NCBI GenBank assembly: GCA_019695575.1
Contig: JADNSB010000006.1
Span: 62,001 to 126,000, forward strand
DNA length: 64,000 nt
Direction of reading: 5' to 3'
From: Angomonas ambiguus
Taxonomy: Eukaryota > Euglenozoa > Kinetoplastea > Trypanosomatida > Trypanosomatidae
Shown piece after piece: positions 9,316 to 18,653 of the stretch. The translations under genes and the position numbers were made by a program. Position 1 is the first letter of the stretch. Each line of letters begins with the position of its first letter. Below the pieces are notes generated by a model that saw only the letters and a program-made list of their open reading frames with translations, was not told the origin of the DNA and ran no database searches.

Positions 9316-10671
9316 ATGGAGCCTTCTCGAGATTCCCTCGACTCGGACTCCTCGCACTCTCCCTCTCATCGCTATCCCCCTTCCTCCGGGTCCCAGGGCA
9401 ACGTCCCGCTGACCAGTAATGGGCCGACCGAGAGACAGCGGCTGAACCTCGACTACATCCATCGAGGAGGGAGCAGTAGCAGCAGCAACATGCGGGTCTT
9501 TGGCAGGGTCGTACAGTCGCAGAGCGTCTCCCTCCACTCCGCAGGGACCTACTCTCAGCCCCCTACCCCTTCCGTCGGGGACAGTCACCTCTCCGAGTAC
9601 CGTCAAATGAGCGGGAGCTCCACACTGGGGTACTACACCAACAACATTCAACACATTCTGAACTCCGCGACTGGGGGCGGTAGTGGTAATCTGGCCCGCT
9701 TCCCCCAGCGCCCTAGTAATGCGTTGGGCTACTCCTACTACTCCACCGCTGACACCGTCGGCAACCTCAACACCGTTCCACCCCCCACCCCACCACAGCG
9801 AAACCTCTCCGTCGGGGAGCGTAGCTCCACCGTGTTCAACTTTGGCGAATACGTCAACAGTAATAGTAATAGTGTGAGTCACCACCTCTCCGCTAACGCG
9901 AATAACAATCCATCCAGTGAGACGTCCAATATTATCCTGAGTCGTAAGCCCTCCCCCCCTTTCGCAGGATCCCCCTCCCGGCGGGACAGTACAAGCGCTA
10001 GTACCAGCGGAGGAAGTGTTCCTCTGTTCTTCACCAACAACATTAACGCGCTCCTCTCCTCGGAGGCCGCCAATGGGCTCTCCTTGACGAGTGCCGCCCC
10101 CATCTCCACCCCTGTGGAGGAGAATAGTAACAAGAGCCTCCCGAGTGGTAAGGCGGGTGGGGGCACACGAGATAAGTATGTCCATCGTGCGAGTGACAGC
10201 AGTGAGGCCGTAACACCGGGGGAGAAGGAAAGGGAAGGAGTAGACAAAAAGGAGGAGGAGGAGGAGGAGGAGGAGGACGACGGCAAGAATAATAATGCCC
10301 AAACAAGCAAGCCCATTCAGTACCCTGTTCAGACCAAACGCAACTCGGATGAGGATAAAGTCTTATTCAACACGCAATCTTTGAAAATTCTAACGGGCGA
10401 GAAGAGTAAAGACTTCTCGCCGGTACGAGGTGGGGTGAAGGAAACTAGCTTTGAGAAACCCGTCAACGCCTATACGTCGACTAGTGGGGACGTCACACAC
10501 GATAGTTCGAATAGTAAACCAGACAGTACCCCAAAGAAGAGTAGAGAGGAGGAGAAAGAGCTGGAAGAGCTGAAGGCGGTGGACAATGCGGATTCTATTC
10601 GCGGTGTTGAACCTTTAGAAGAGAACCCACATAGTGTGAGTCCAAAAAAACACCAAACAAAACAAGTCTAA
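9316..10671 (+). CDS. N-terminal part of a Ser/Asn-rich low-complexity protein (frame-broken gene)
   Basis: The frame has 451 codons from the ATG at 9316; an out-of-frame ATG at 9311 opens only a short frame. The protein is dominated by Ser, Asn, Pro and Gly with NNIQHIL/NNINALL-type patches, a Glu run near 10250-10275, and a basic-acidic tail. The frame stops at 10669-10671. The next frame (10635-14402) is already open before this stop, has the same composition, and has no ATG until 11037. There is also no intergenic pyrimidine tract between them. The two are therefore best read as one gene of about 1700 codons interrupted once, probably at the seven-A run at 10644-10650. No domain is recognised. 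Confidence 0.7.
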   Translation: MEPSRDSLDSDSSHSPSHRYPPSSGSQGNVPLTSNGPTERQRLNLDYIHRGGSSSSSNMRVFGRVVQSQSVSLHSAGTYSQPPTPSVGDSHLSEYRQMSGSSTLGYYTNNIQHILNSATGGGSGNLARFPQRPSNALGYSYYSTADTVGNLNTVPPPTPPQRNLSVGERSSTVFNFGEYVNSNSNSVSHHLSANANNNPSSETSNIILSRKPSPPFAGSPSRRDSTSASTSGGSVPLFFTNNINALLSSEAANGLSLTSAAPISTPVEENSNKSLPSGKAGGGTRDKYVHRASDSSEAVTPGEKEREGVDKKEEEEEEEEDDGKNNNAQTSKPIQYPVQTKRNSDEDKVLFNTQSLKILTGEKSKDFSPVRGGVKETSFEKPVNAYTSTSGDVTHDSSNSKPDSTPKKSREEEKELEELKAVDNADSIRGVEPLEENPHSVSPKKHQTKQV

Positions 10672-13600
10672 TCTCCAAGCCGGGGGTGAAGCAGCCCCAC
10701 ACAAGGTCGTTACCTCCGGATGGGATAGATATCCCCCCTATAACACACCAGACACTGCCGTTTCTATCCCAAGAGGTAACAGAGAAGGCGAGAGAGGACA
10801 GTTCTGATGGGTCGACGAAGCCGGGAAACGAAAGCGGTGGACCCGATGACGAAAACTGTTTGCCTCAGTCGTTGCGTAAACAGCGCTCCCCCAGCATCGT
10901 GTTGGATCACCCAGTAATACAGTCTGGGGAGGTGGAAATACCCGTTAAAGGCAGCCGTGAAAAGCGATTGTTTTCTTTGCTCAGTTCTAGCCAAGCGGAG
11001 ACCCTCCAGAGTCCCATCGAAAAGGTCCATCCAAACATGCAACTCTTTATTCCATCTAGTATCACCTCCGAAGTGGAGAAGATCAACTTTGCCAGCAGTA
11101 ATAGTAACAGCGATGGAAATAAGAAGAGCGTAGCACAACCGTCGAACTCGTCTAGTGCAGAAGTGCAACACCACCGAAAGAAAACCATCCCTCCCCACGA
11201 AGCCGCCGCTGACGAGCACAAATTAGTGTATTCTCGCTCTGAAAGCAGTAACTACAGCAATACCACCACAGAAACAGCACAAACCACCGAAAGCAGCGGT
11301 AAGACCAGCTGCTACGAGGAGAACAGTGAAGGCGACTTGGACGAAAGTCAGGAGAAAGAAAAGAGCAAAGAAGAAGAAGGAGGAAAGGAAAAAGGAGTCA
11401 AAGTGGAAAGGCCGTTGGCCGAGGTAGACACCAATCCTCCCTTTTCCATCCTAGACACCAACCGGCCCAGCGGTACCGCGGGATCGCCTCCCAATCCGAC
11501 CCGAAAAACACGTCAAAGTGTAGTACTCATTAAGGAACAAAAGGATGGCGAAGGCGGGGAACGACAAACCAAACGCTTGCACAATATTGGTTATAGTAGT
11601 AATTTGAATCCAGTGAGCTCTGGAGAGTACTCCTCCTCCGGCCACCCTAGTCTCTACGACTCTGGGTTCGACTCCATCGATGGGGAGGAGGGCAGTACGA
11701 AAACGAGTCCCCCTAAAAAGATGAACCGACCGAAGAAGCTATCCAGCACACTTAGTCCCGCAAAGAGTACCACGGGCGAAAAGAGTGCTAGCTGGAAAGG
11801 GAAAAAACGAGCGTCGTCCGCGAAGGGAAAGAAGAAAAAGAGTATAGAGGAAACCTCCCCTTCTACTTCTTCCCCTCCATCCACGGTCACAGGGGAAAAA
11901 AATGACTTCAGTGGTGGAGCAGAATCGATCCATATTCCCAACACTACGAAAAAAAAGAGCACTGTCACCACCTCCACCGAGCCTCTTTCCCCAAAGAAAG
12001 AAAACTCTACAGAGGAGAAACGTGCTTCGAGAGTCTCTTCCCAATCCAGAAAATCCCGAGGCGCTTCGGTGACGAAAAATAAAAAGAGCAAAAAGGTTAG
12101 CAAGCGACAGTCGGAAAGTATACTGCTAGACAACACCGATCTTGAGGTCGACTTGAACACGGAAAGCGCAAAGGAGAAAGAGTCTTCTATTCCAAAACCT
12201 CATGGGAGCAAGGAAGGGAACCCGGAAACTGAACTCAAGCAGGGGAAAGTTATTCAACCCGTCGGCACGAAACGGTCTTCAGTGGCACGCTCTCGCAGCG
12301 GTAGTACGCACTCTGGTGTTGGTGGTAAGGAAGAGGCACACTCTAGTCCGCTAAATTACGGTTTCTCTGCGATGAGGAATGCCTCCTCCTCTGGCAGTCA
12401 TATTTCCTCTAGAAGTATCAGTCACGATGACAGTGGAAACGCCGCCAGTCGAAGGCGCCTTATTAGTTCCAGTGTGCCCTCCTTTGACCGAATCACCCAG
12501 GACTGCCTAGAGAGCCTTCCTTACGAAGTATTTAACAAGAAATCAATACGGAAAAACTACTCCCAGTATGTCGCGTTGGTTAGCTCCACGTTGTTGGACA
12601 GTCATAGAAAAGGTTACGCACTCATTCAGCAGGAGGAGGAAATGCGCTTTTCTCAATTAAAAGGTGAAGGGGCCGGCGAGGCACTACGTCACGCTTTAGA
12701 AAGAGAACTGACGTATCAAATCAAGAAAAGGGAGACAGCCGTGAAATCGCTAGAATCTAACCTCTCCAAAGAGAAGGATAAATTTACAGCATTAGTGAAG
12801 CAAGTTCATCAGCTGGAGGAGGAAATTGTAAAGCAGGCGAAGGATTGCGTTAAAGGCGAGGGCTTCCTTGAGAATCATCTCAAAACCAGCGCCCAAAACG
12901 ACCTCGTCACTAACAATACAGTTGAAAGAGTGATGTCGAGCTTTCCCCAACTAAAGACGCTCCTTTCTCGTATGGCGGACCTTCATGAGAAGGAGACAGA
13001 CAAGGCTGAAAACATTAACCGAAGTATCGCCAGTGCGACAGACCTCGCAGAGACTCTTTTCCGTCAAATGGCGTTGCAGGAAGAATACTACAAAAAGGTG
13101 AGTGAGGTGCAAAAGGCACTACTGATGGAGGGCACTACTCGACAGGTGGCGGCAGATAACTTCTTGGCCGATACTGTGTTAAACTATGACCGGTATAGTC
13201 GGTATAAAGTGTCTCAAGAGGAAGTCGTTTTGTCCAAGGTGCGAGAACGGTTAGAAGAGCTGGAAGTGAATTATGTTTTGAACTTGGAGCAACTGTTGCA
13301 AATGTGTAACACTCGGCTAGACCCTGATTCGGAGGAGAACACGAGGTATACTGTCTCTGAAATTAAAGAGGACATTTTGGACGACTTCATGAATGGAAAT
13401 GACAAGTTAATGCTTCTTAAGCAATCGATCCTGTATGATGCACAGAAACAACTGGTCGAGTTGTGGTTAAAGACTTCAGGAAGCGCTTTGGAGGTGTGCT
13501 CTCTCAATCAACCTGGCGGAAGCGGGCAGTGTCAGTGTTGTGCCTTCTCCCCTCAGTACGAAGCCCTGCTAAAAGAAACCTGTAGCCGTGAGGATTACAT

Positions 13601-14402
13601 TCGGCTTTTGAATCATCTCGCCTTGCTGGACCCGGCGCAGAACATACCGTTTATTCTCTCCGAGTTGGATCGCATCCGCCACACCCACCCCGACGTCTCC
13701 CCCGGTGGTGACCCACGCCGCCCCCGTGCCACAGGTAGTGAAAAGAATGGCGATGACGCGGCTTCGTGCTTGGCCTACTTCAACGAGGCCCGCCCCCCTC
13801 CTGCTGGCATTCAGCAAATTCTCAAAGAAGAAGCCCGAAGAAAGGATTTAATGATGAGTCAAAAGGGAAAATCCCACAGTGTCAACAATGGCAATCCCAA
13901 TCGGGTCTTTTTCTCCGACTCGCTCTTTTCCCTCAACTCCAAAGTCGGCCTGGATCAAAACAATAACACAGTGATGGTACCCAACCCCCCTCGCTACCTC
14001 GCCACCACACCATCCACCACAGGCGAGGAACGACTGACGCGAGCGGTGATGAGTGCCCCAGCTCAACGTCCCCGTAACTACACCCCACTCACCCAGGCGA
14101 TGGAGAGAGAACGCGCCTTGAAGGAGGCGGAGCGGTCTACGAGGGTCCCTCCAACAATAGACTACCAGCGGACCGTAGGGGAGACGCTGACACGAGGAAC
14201 GACACGGTCGTCGGTACCGCCTAGCAGCAATATACCCACCACTGTTATGCCCCCTGTCCCGCCACGGAAGCAGTACCTGACCGATCTCATTCAACAGAAC
14301 AGCCGCACCGCGAAGGAGGTGGCGTCGATTCGTCCAAGTCACCTTGACAGCGGTGCTGGGGGTCCCCCGTTTCGCTCTATCCCTTCGTTGGGGCAGGACT
14401 AA
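10635..14402 (+). CDS. Large Ser-rich coiled-coil protein, continuation of the preceding frame
   Basis: The frame is open from just after a TAG at 10632-10634 to the TAA at 14400-14402. Its first ATG is at 11037, so about 134 codons lie upstream with no start, which supports its being the C-terminal portion of the 9316 gene. The part encoded by about 10700-12450 is a Ser/Lys/Glu-rich disordered region with basic clusters. The part from about 12490 to 13480 is strongly helical, with heptad-like patterns such as LEEEIVKQAKD and LEELEVNYVLNLEQLLQM, and is probably a long coiled coil. A small CQCC cluster follows near 13525. The C terminus is Pro/Arg-rich. The size and layout suggest a cytoskeletal or scaffold protein. 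I do not recognise the family. Confidence 0.7.
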   Translation, partial: CESKKTPNKTSLISKPGVKQPHTRSLPPDGIDIPPITHQTLPFLSQEVTEKAREDSSDGSTKPGNESGGPDDENCLPQSLRKQRSPSIVLDHPVIQSGEVEIPVKGSREKRLFSLLSSSQAETLQSPIEKVHPNMQLFIPSSITSEVEKINFASSNSNSDGNKKSVAQPSNSSSAEVQHHRKKTIPPHEAAADEHKLVYSRSESSNYSNTTTETAQTTESSGKTSCYEENSEGDLDESQEKEKSKEEEGGKEKGVKVERPLAEVDTNPPFSILDTNRPSGTAGSPPNPTRKTRQSVVLIKEQKDGEGGERQTKRLHNIGYSSNLNPVSSGEYSSSGHPSLYDSGFDSIDGEEGSTKTSPPKKMNRPKKLSSTLSPAKSTTGEKSASWKGKKRASSAKGKKKKSIEETSPSTSSPPSTVTGEKNDFSGGAESIHIPNTTKKKSTVTTSTEPLSPKKENSTEEKRASRVSSQSRKSRGASVTKNKKSKKVSKRQSESILLDNTDLEVDLNTESAKEKESSIPKPHGSKEGNPETELKQGKVIQPVGTKRSSVARSRSGSTHSGVGGKEEAHSSPLNYGFSAMRNASSSGSHISSRSISHDDSGNAASRRRLISSSVPSFDRITQDCLESLPYEVFNKKSIRKNYSQYVALVSSTLLDSHRKGYALIQQEEEMRFSQLKGEGAGEALRHALERELTYQIKKRETAVKSLESNLSKEKDKFTALVKQVHQLEEEIVKQAKDCVKGEGFLENHLKTSAQNDLVTNNTVERVMSSFPQLKTLLSRMADLHEKETDKAENINRSIASATDLAETLFRQMALQEEYYKKVSEVQKALLMEGTTRQVAADNFLADTVLNYDRYSRYKVSQEEVVLSKVRERLEELEVNYVLNLEQLLQMCNTRLDPDSEENTRYTVSEIKEDILDDFMNGNDKLMLLKQSILYDAQKQLVELWLKTSGSALEVCSLNQPGGSGQCQCCAFSPQYEALLKETCSREDYIRLLNHLALLDPAQNIPFILSELDRIRHTHPDVSPGGDPRRPRATGSEKNGDDAASCLAYFNEARPPPAGIQQILKEEARRKDLMMSQKGKSHSVNNGNPNRVFFSDSLFSLNSKVGLDQNNNTVMVPNPPRYLATTPSTTGEERLTRAVMSAPAQRPRNYTPLTQAMERERALKEAERSTRVPPTIDYQRTVGETLTRGTTRSSVPPSSNIPTTVMPPVPPRKQYLTDLIQQNSRTAKEVASIRPSHLDSGAGGPPFRSIPSLGQD

Positions 14403-14849
14403 CAACGAATTGAAGGGGGAGTAAACTGTTTCCCATCCCCTCCAAAAAAAAAAAGGAAAACTTATATATTAATTACAAAAAACATGTAAATAATAACTTT
14501 TAACAATCTACTCATAATTTGCTAAGTTATACAAAAACGTAGGGTAAAGAAAATCTTTGTGCGAAGAAAATAAAAATGTATGTACCGTGTTTACTGGTTT
14601 ACTAACCCACTTGGTCTCACACTAACACTTTTCTTTGTCTTTCTTTTTCTCTCCTACTTTACGACTTTGTATTTGCCATAAAAAAAAAAAACAATAGTAC
14701 AAGACACAGTTTTCTCAAGGTTCCATTATACCTAACACTTTACTTTTTACTACTATTAATATTATTATTATTATTATTATTCATTACTTTTTTATTATTA
14801 TTATTAACCTCTTGTTTTCTTATTTTAAAAAATATTAATAGTAACCCTC
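14403..14849 (+). promoter_or_regulatory. AT-rich intergenic region
   Basis: This gap contains A runs, a pyrimidine-rich block at about 14629-14665, and ATT/TTA trinucleotide repeats at 14755-14808. An AG at 14840-14841 follows the last T-rich stretch, 9 bases before the next ATG. No gene was seen. Confidence 0.4.
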
Positions 14850-15713
14850 ATGTGGCGCAGAACACCAACACGGTTGGGATTCTTTACCGTTTTGAAAGAG
14901 GAATTGTCAAAAGTGATTCCATACCTCAAACAGAAAACGGAGAACAGCGCCGCTGCCTCTATCGATAGTGTGGGAAAGACTTATGAATTTCTCAAAGGGG
15001 AAAATAAACAGGAGAGCCCTGAAATGCAGGAGTGGAAAAAGAAGCACAAAGCCTACTATAACGAAATACTCCAACAAAAGGCCCAAAAGGAAAAAGAACT
15101 TCAGGAAAAGCGGTATGCCAACTTAACCTTCACCCAAAAACTCTCAGAGACGTGGAAAGATATTAAAGAGTCCCTTCAGGCTATGACCTCCAAGGAAGCG
15201 GGAGCGATGGCACTCCTCCAGCACTGTACGGCATCTCATGCGGCGGAGGTGGCTATTGAACAGGGGATTGACGTGAAGAATGTCCAGATGGTGTTGGAAA
15301 AGAAATCACAAGGGGTGGGACTGGAGGAGCAGAATGTGGTGGTAGGCTACATTGATGCCCCCAACGCTACCGAGGAAGAGGTGATGGTGTTCGCGGAACG
15401 ACTGCAAAAGTCGTGCTTAATGGCGAACCAAATGTCTATTGAGTGGCGGCACGAACAGGGAGGACAGAGGCAGTCCATGTCTGAACCATTAAGGGAAGCA
15501 CCCTCCGCCACCCCATCGACGCCGGAAAAACAGTTTACAGAGGAGATACCGATAGGTATGCCTGGGGCTCGACGAGGGGGGCAACAGCAGAGAGACTTTT
15601 ACCGCAGTAGCACCTCCCGCCTGGACGATGATGAACTACACCTACCAAACCTAGGGAAACGTAAACCAAAAGAGAACACGGATAAAGATGGGAATAGCGA
15701 AACAAAAGAGTGA
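14850..15713 (+). CDS. Mitochondrial-looking protein with OsmC/Ohr-like segment
   Basis: The protein has 287 residues. The N terminus MWRRTPTRLGFF is basic and hydrophobic with no acid, like a mitochondrial presequence. A charged helical stretch rich in Lys, Glu and Gln covers about residues 45-105. Residues about 115-197 resemble the second half of OsmC/Ohr-family proteins: an alanine-rich helix with ALLQHCTASHAAE (Cys126), a strand with VQMVLEKKS, then a helix ending in LQKSCLMANQM (Cys189). In OsmC/Ohr these two positions carry the peroxidatic and resolving cysteines. The usual N-terminal OsmC half is not obvious, so activity is uncertain. The last 80 residues are hydrophilic and probably disordered. 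A role in mitochondrial thiol or peroxide chemistry is possible but inferred. Confidence 0.65.
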   Translation: MWRRTPTRLGFFTVLKEELSKVIPYLKQKTENSAAASIDSVGKTYEFLKGENKQESPEMQEWKKKHKAYYNEILQQKAQKEKELQEKRYANLTFTQKLSETWKDIKESLQAMTSKEAGAMALLQHCTASHAAEVAIEQGIDVKNVQMVLEKKSQGVGLEEQNVVVGYIDAPNATEEEVMVFAERLQKSCLMANQMSIEWRHEQGGQRQSMSEPLREAPSATPSTPEKQFTEEIPIGMPGARRGGQQQRDFYRSSTSRLDDDELHLPNLGKRKPKENTDKDGNSETKE

Positions 15714-16346
15714 ATCCCTCTAACAAATATATATATATAAGAGATGAGATGACTCCTGATGTTGAATGCACAAGGAAGGTACTCACTGATAAGCATCCCC
15801 TTCTCCCTGTCAACACACACAGGAATTAGTGTCTCTCTCACCCTCTCTCTCTCTCTCTCTCTTCTCTTGCATAGGTAAGAATAAGGGACTAGGAATATTC
15901 ACTAGTGTATATTGTATCAACTCTCCACCTTCAAGGAGAAATGAACCCACCCCTTTTTTATTACAATCTTTTGTTATTGTGACCGAGATAAAAAAGATAC
16001 AACAATAAAAAAATAAAAAATTGTAATTGTACGAGCGAACTCATTATAGTCTATAAGGTTCTACTTTTTTTTTATTCTTTTACACACAATGAGACTGTCA
16101 TGTTTTCTTTCTTTCTCTCGCCTTTTGTTTTTCTTTAAATTTTAGTCACACTAAAAGGGTTTTTTGCGAAATTTGTATAGCTTATATTGACAAAGTAAAT
16201 TTTCTTTTGCTATTTATTTATTTTTTTAATTAAAAAAAAAAAACATAAAAACATCTTTATTTTTATAATTTTCACACATTATTTTTTTTTTCTATTCTCT
16301 GTAAATATATACAAATCTAATTTAATTAAAAAATAAAAATAAAAAT
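15714..16346 (+). promoter_or_regulatory. Intergenic region with two candidate splice acceptors
   Basis: A CT microsatellite (about 15840-15866) is followed by ATAG, with the AG at 15873-15874. A second pyrimidine tract (about 16102-16137) is followed by TTTTAG, with the AG at 16144-16145. No AG lies between the final T-rich stretch (about 16280) and the ATG at 16347, so the 16145 site, with a 5' UTR of about 200 nt, is the more plausible acceptor. No coding frame was seen. Confidence 0.45.
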
Positions 16347-18653
16347 ATGGGAGCTGCTTGCTGTGGGGGTGGTTCCGCAGGGAATGGCACTATCAATGGG
16401 AAACGCTACGCCAAAGGTTCCACACCCGCCTTCACGACGAAGAATAATACAATTACGAATGGTAGTAAAAAGCACCCAGCGGCAGGCGCCACGGTCGGAG
16501 GGGCCCCGGAGGAGAATCGGGCACGGGTGAGGGAGAGGGCCATCAACAGTTTAGTAGAGTCCATGAAGAGTGGTGACTCGGTGATTCCCTCTCTACGGTG
16601 GAGGAGGCAGTACATGAAGATCAATGGTATTGGGACCGACGTATGCAGGGCGATTTGCGAGTTTTTAGAGAAGTACAGCAAGACCCGTAACAATCCAGAC
16701 GCCGTCACACTTCTGGAGCGAAGTCAGCGACAGAGTGAAATCTCTCGTGACTCTTCTCTTAACACCAACCCGGTAAAGAATAGTAACAACAACTCTAAAA
16801 AGAAAGAAATAACTCCCTTCTTTGAAACGCTAGACCTTCGCTCTATGCGTATTGGAGACGAAGGGTTGTCGATACTCGCACCAGGTCTTCTCGCAGATCG
16901 AATGTTAAAAAACGTATTTTTGTCCAACAACAACATCACTGACGACGGGATACAACGCTTTACTAGTGTGCTCAACGATCCGAGTAACCGCTTCAAAGAG
17001 TGTCAAGTCGCTTTATTCGTCTTCTCCGACAATCCCATTCTGTCGGAGGGGATACGTCTCCTGTGTCACTCCCTCAAACAGCTGACGGCACTGGAGAGGC
17101 TGGAAATAGGGCGAGGACGCGCGTTTGAGGTGGACGAACAAGGGGAACTGTTCTCCTCCGCAGCGGTGGAGGCGATGATTGAGCTCACTCATGAGGGTCC
17201 TCGCACGTTAGACACGCTTGTTATCAAAGGGACAGGGGATTATTACAATCTAACGGGATTCTCTCCAGAGGGAATGAGAGACTTTGTGAACGCCGTGGTT
17301 GGTCAGTCTCCGCTCTCGCAGCTGTACATACAGGAGTGCTACACGACCAAGCCGGGGGCAGTCGGGGGACTGGCCGCCTCTGTGTTTCACCGCAACTCCC
17401 TTAGTGCTGTCCACAACTCCAGAGATCAAGCCCCTATCGACATGCAAGCCCTTCTCTCTCCCATTCACGCCCTTGCCAACTCTCTCCTCTCGGTGAACAC
17501 CTCCCTAGAAACTCTTGTGATTCGCTTCCCCCTCTCCGATGAGGCGGTGGCGATGCTGTGTCATGGGATTGGTCGGGCCAAGCGTCTGGTGAACCTCAGT
17601 CTACGAGGATGCGATATTGGGGTCAAAGGGCTTACCCTCATCGGAGGGGCGCTGCGCACCAACCAGTCTCTCGTCACATTGGATATCAGCTATCAGTCGG
17701 CGATGGTGGCGCACCCGATGGTACTGGCAGAGTTACGCTCCTCTTCTAAAAAGAGACAGTCCATGACCAACGCCATGTTGGACCCGTCCGCCTTCTCCGG
17801 GTTGAATACCCGACACTCCGAGGGAGAAGACGTCCCCTCCCGTGAGGAGCGCGAGCACGCTCTACTGCCTGTCATCAAGGCCATGCATGTCAATCGTACT
17901 CTAGTTCGGTTGATTATGATTGGGGTCAATATACAGACCAGTGACGTGGAGGAACTGTGTAGTAGTTTTGAGGTCAGCCGTAATCATACTCTCTGTGAGG
18001 TGGCCTACACCACCACCGGCTCCGCCGCACTTAAGATGAAGCTGGATAATTTTCTGAAAGCGAATCAGGAAAGCTACGCCAACATGAAGAATCAACCAGG
18101 GGGATCGCTGGTGAGCTCGCGTGGCTTACCCCAGACCAGCTCGATGGGCTCTCTGTACGGTATGGACGGGGAGGATCGGTCCCTCTCGGAGAGTCCTCGT
18201 GTGTCCAGGTACAGTCGGTACAACAACAACTTCTCTGGGGTCAACAGCAGCGTCAGTGGAGCCGACCCCCTTCTGCCCCGCTCCCCTTCACCAGCCACCC
18301 ACCCCTCCCCCTACACCACCTCCAACGCCGAGGAGGACGAACATGGGATGGAAAGGATGCAGTGGGCGATGCCTCAACCGACTGGACTGCAGGTACGTAA
18401 CTCTGTCGAGGGTCTTAATAAAGAAAGTGCTACCAACGATAACGAGGGCACACGAAGTGTGATATTTAACTCGCTGACGGACGACCGAATGGCGTTTACC
18501 ACTGACCTAAATGACTCAAACGTTGACGTGAGTCAGATCGACTTGCAGATGGTGGGGAACAGAGAGGGGAACCGCCTTGGAGATTTGAGCATGGACACGG
18601 AACCTTATCTTTCCCGAAACCGACGTAGCACACTGAGGGATGGGGCCCCCTAA
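16347..18653 (+). CDS. Dually acylated leucine-rich-repeat protein
   Basis: The protein has 768 residues and begins MGAACCGGGS. Gly2 with small residues after it fits N-myristoylation, and Cys5/Cys6 fit adjacent palmitoylation, so attachment to the plasma or flagellar membrane is likely. Residues about 157-540 carry ribonuclease-inhibitor-type LRRs, for example LDLRSMRIGDEGLSIL, VFLSNNNITDDGIQRF and LSLRGCDIGVKGLTLI, interrupted by longer linkers. The last 200 residues are Ser/Asn/Pro-rich and probably disordered. RI-type LRR proteins are protein-interaction scaffolds, and acylated ones in trypanosomatids commonly sit at the flagellar or pellicular membrane; the partner is unknown. The start is secure because the acylation motif begins at this ATG. 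Confidence 0.82.
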   Translation: MGAACCGGGSAGNGTINGKRYAKGSTPAFTTKNNTITNGSKKHPAAGATVGGAPEENRARVRERAINSLVESMKSGDSVIPSLRWRRQYMKINGIGTDVCRAICEFLEKYSKTRNNPDAVTLLERSQRQSEISRDSSLNTNPVKNSNNNSKKKEITPFFETLDLRSMRIGDEGLSILAPGLLADRMLKNVFLSNNNITDDGIQRFTSVLNDPSNRFKECQVALFVFSDNPILSEGIRLLCHSLKQLTALERLEIGRGRAFEVDEQGELFSSAAVEAMIELTHEGPRTLDTLVIKGTGDYYNLTGFSPEGMRDFVNAVVGQSPLSQLYIQECYTTKPGAVGGLAASVFHRNSLSAVHNSRDQAPIDMQALLSPIHALANSLLSVNTSLETLVIRFPLSDEAVAMLCHGIGRAKRLVNLSLRGCDIGVKGLTLIGGALRTNQSLVTLDISYQSAMVAHPMVLAELRSSSKKRQSMTNAMLDPSAFSGLNTRHSEGEDVPSREEREHALLPVIKAMHVNRTLVRLIMIGVNIQTSDVEELCSSFEVSRNHTLCEVAYTTTGSAALKMKLDNFLKANQESYANMKNQPGGSLVSSRGLPQTSSMGSLYGMDGEDRSLSESPRVSRYSRYNNNFSGVNSSVSGADPLLPRSPSPATHPSPYTTSNAEEDEHGMERMQWAMPQPTGLQVRNSVEGLNKESATNDNEGTRSVIFNSLTDDRMAFTTDLNDSNVDVSQIDLQMVGNREGNRLGDLSMDTEPYLSRNRRSTLRDGAP

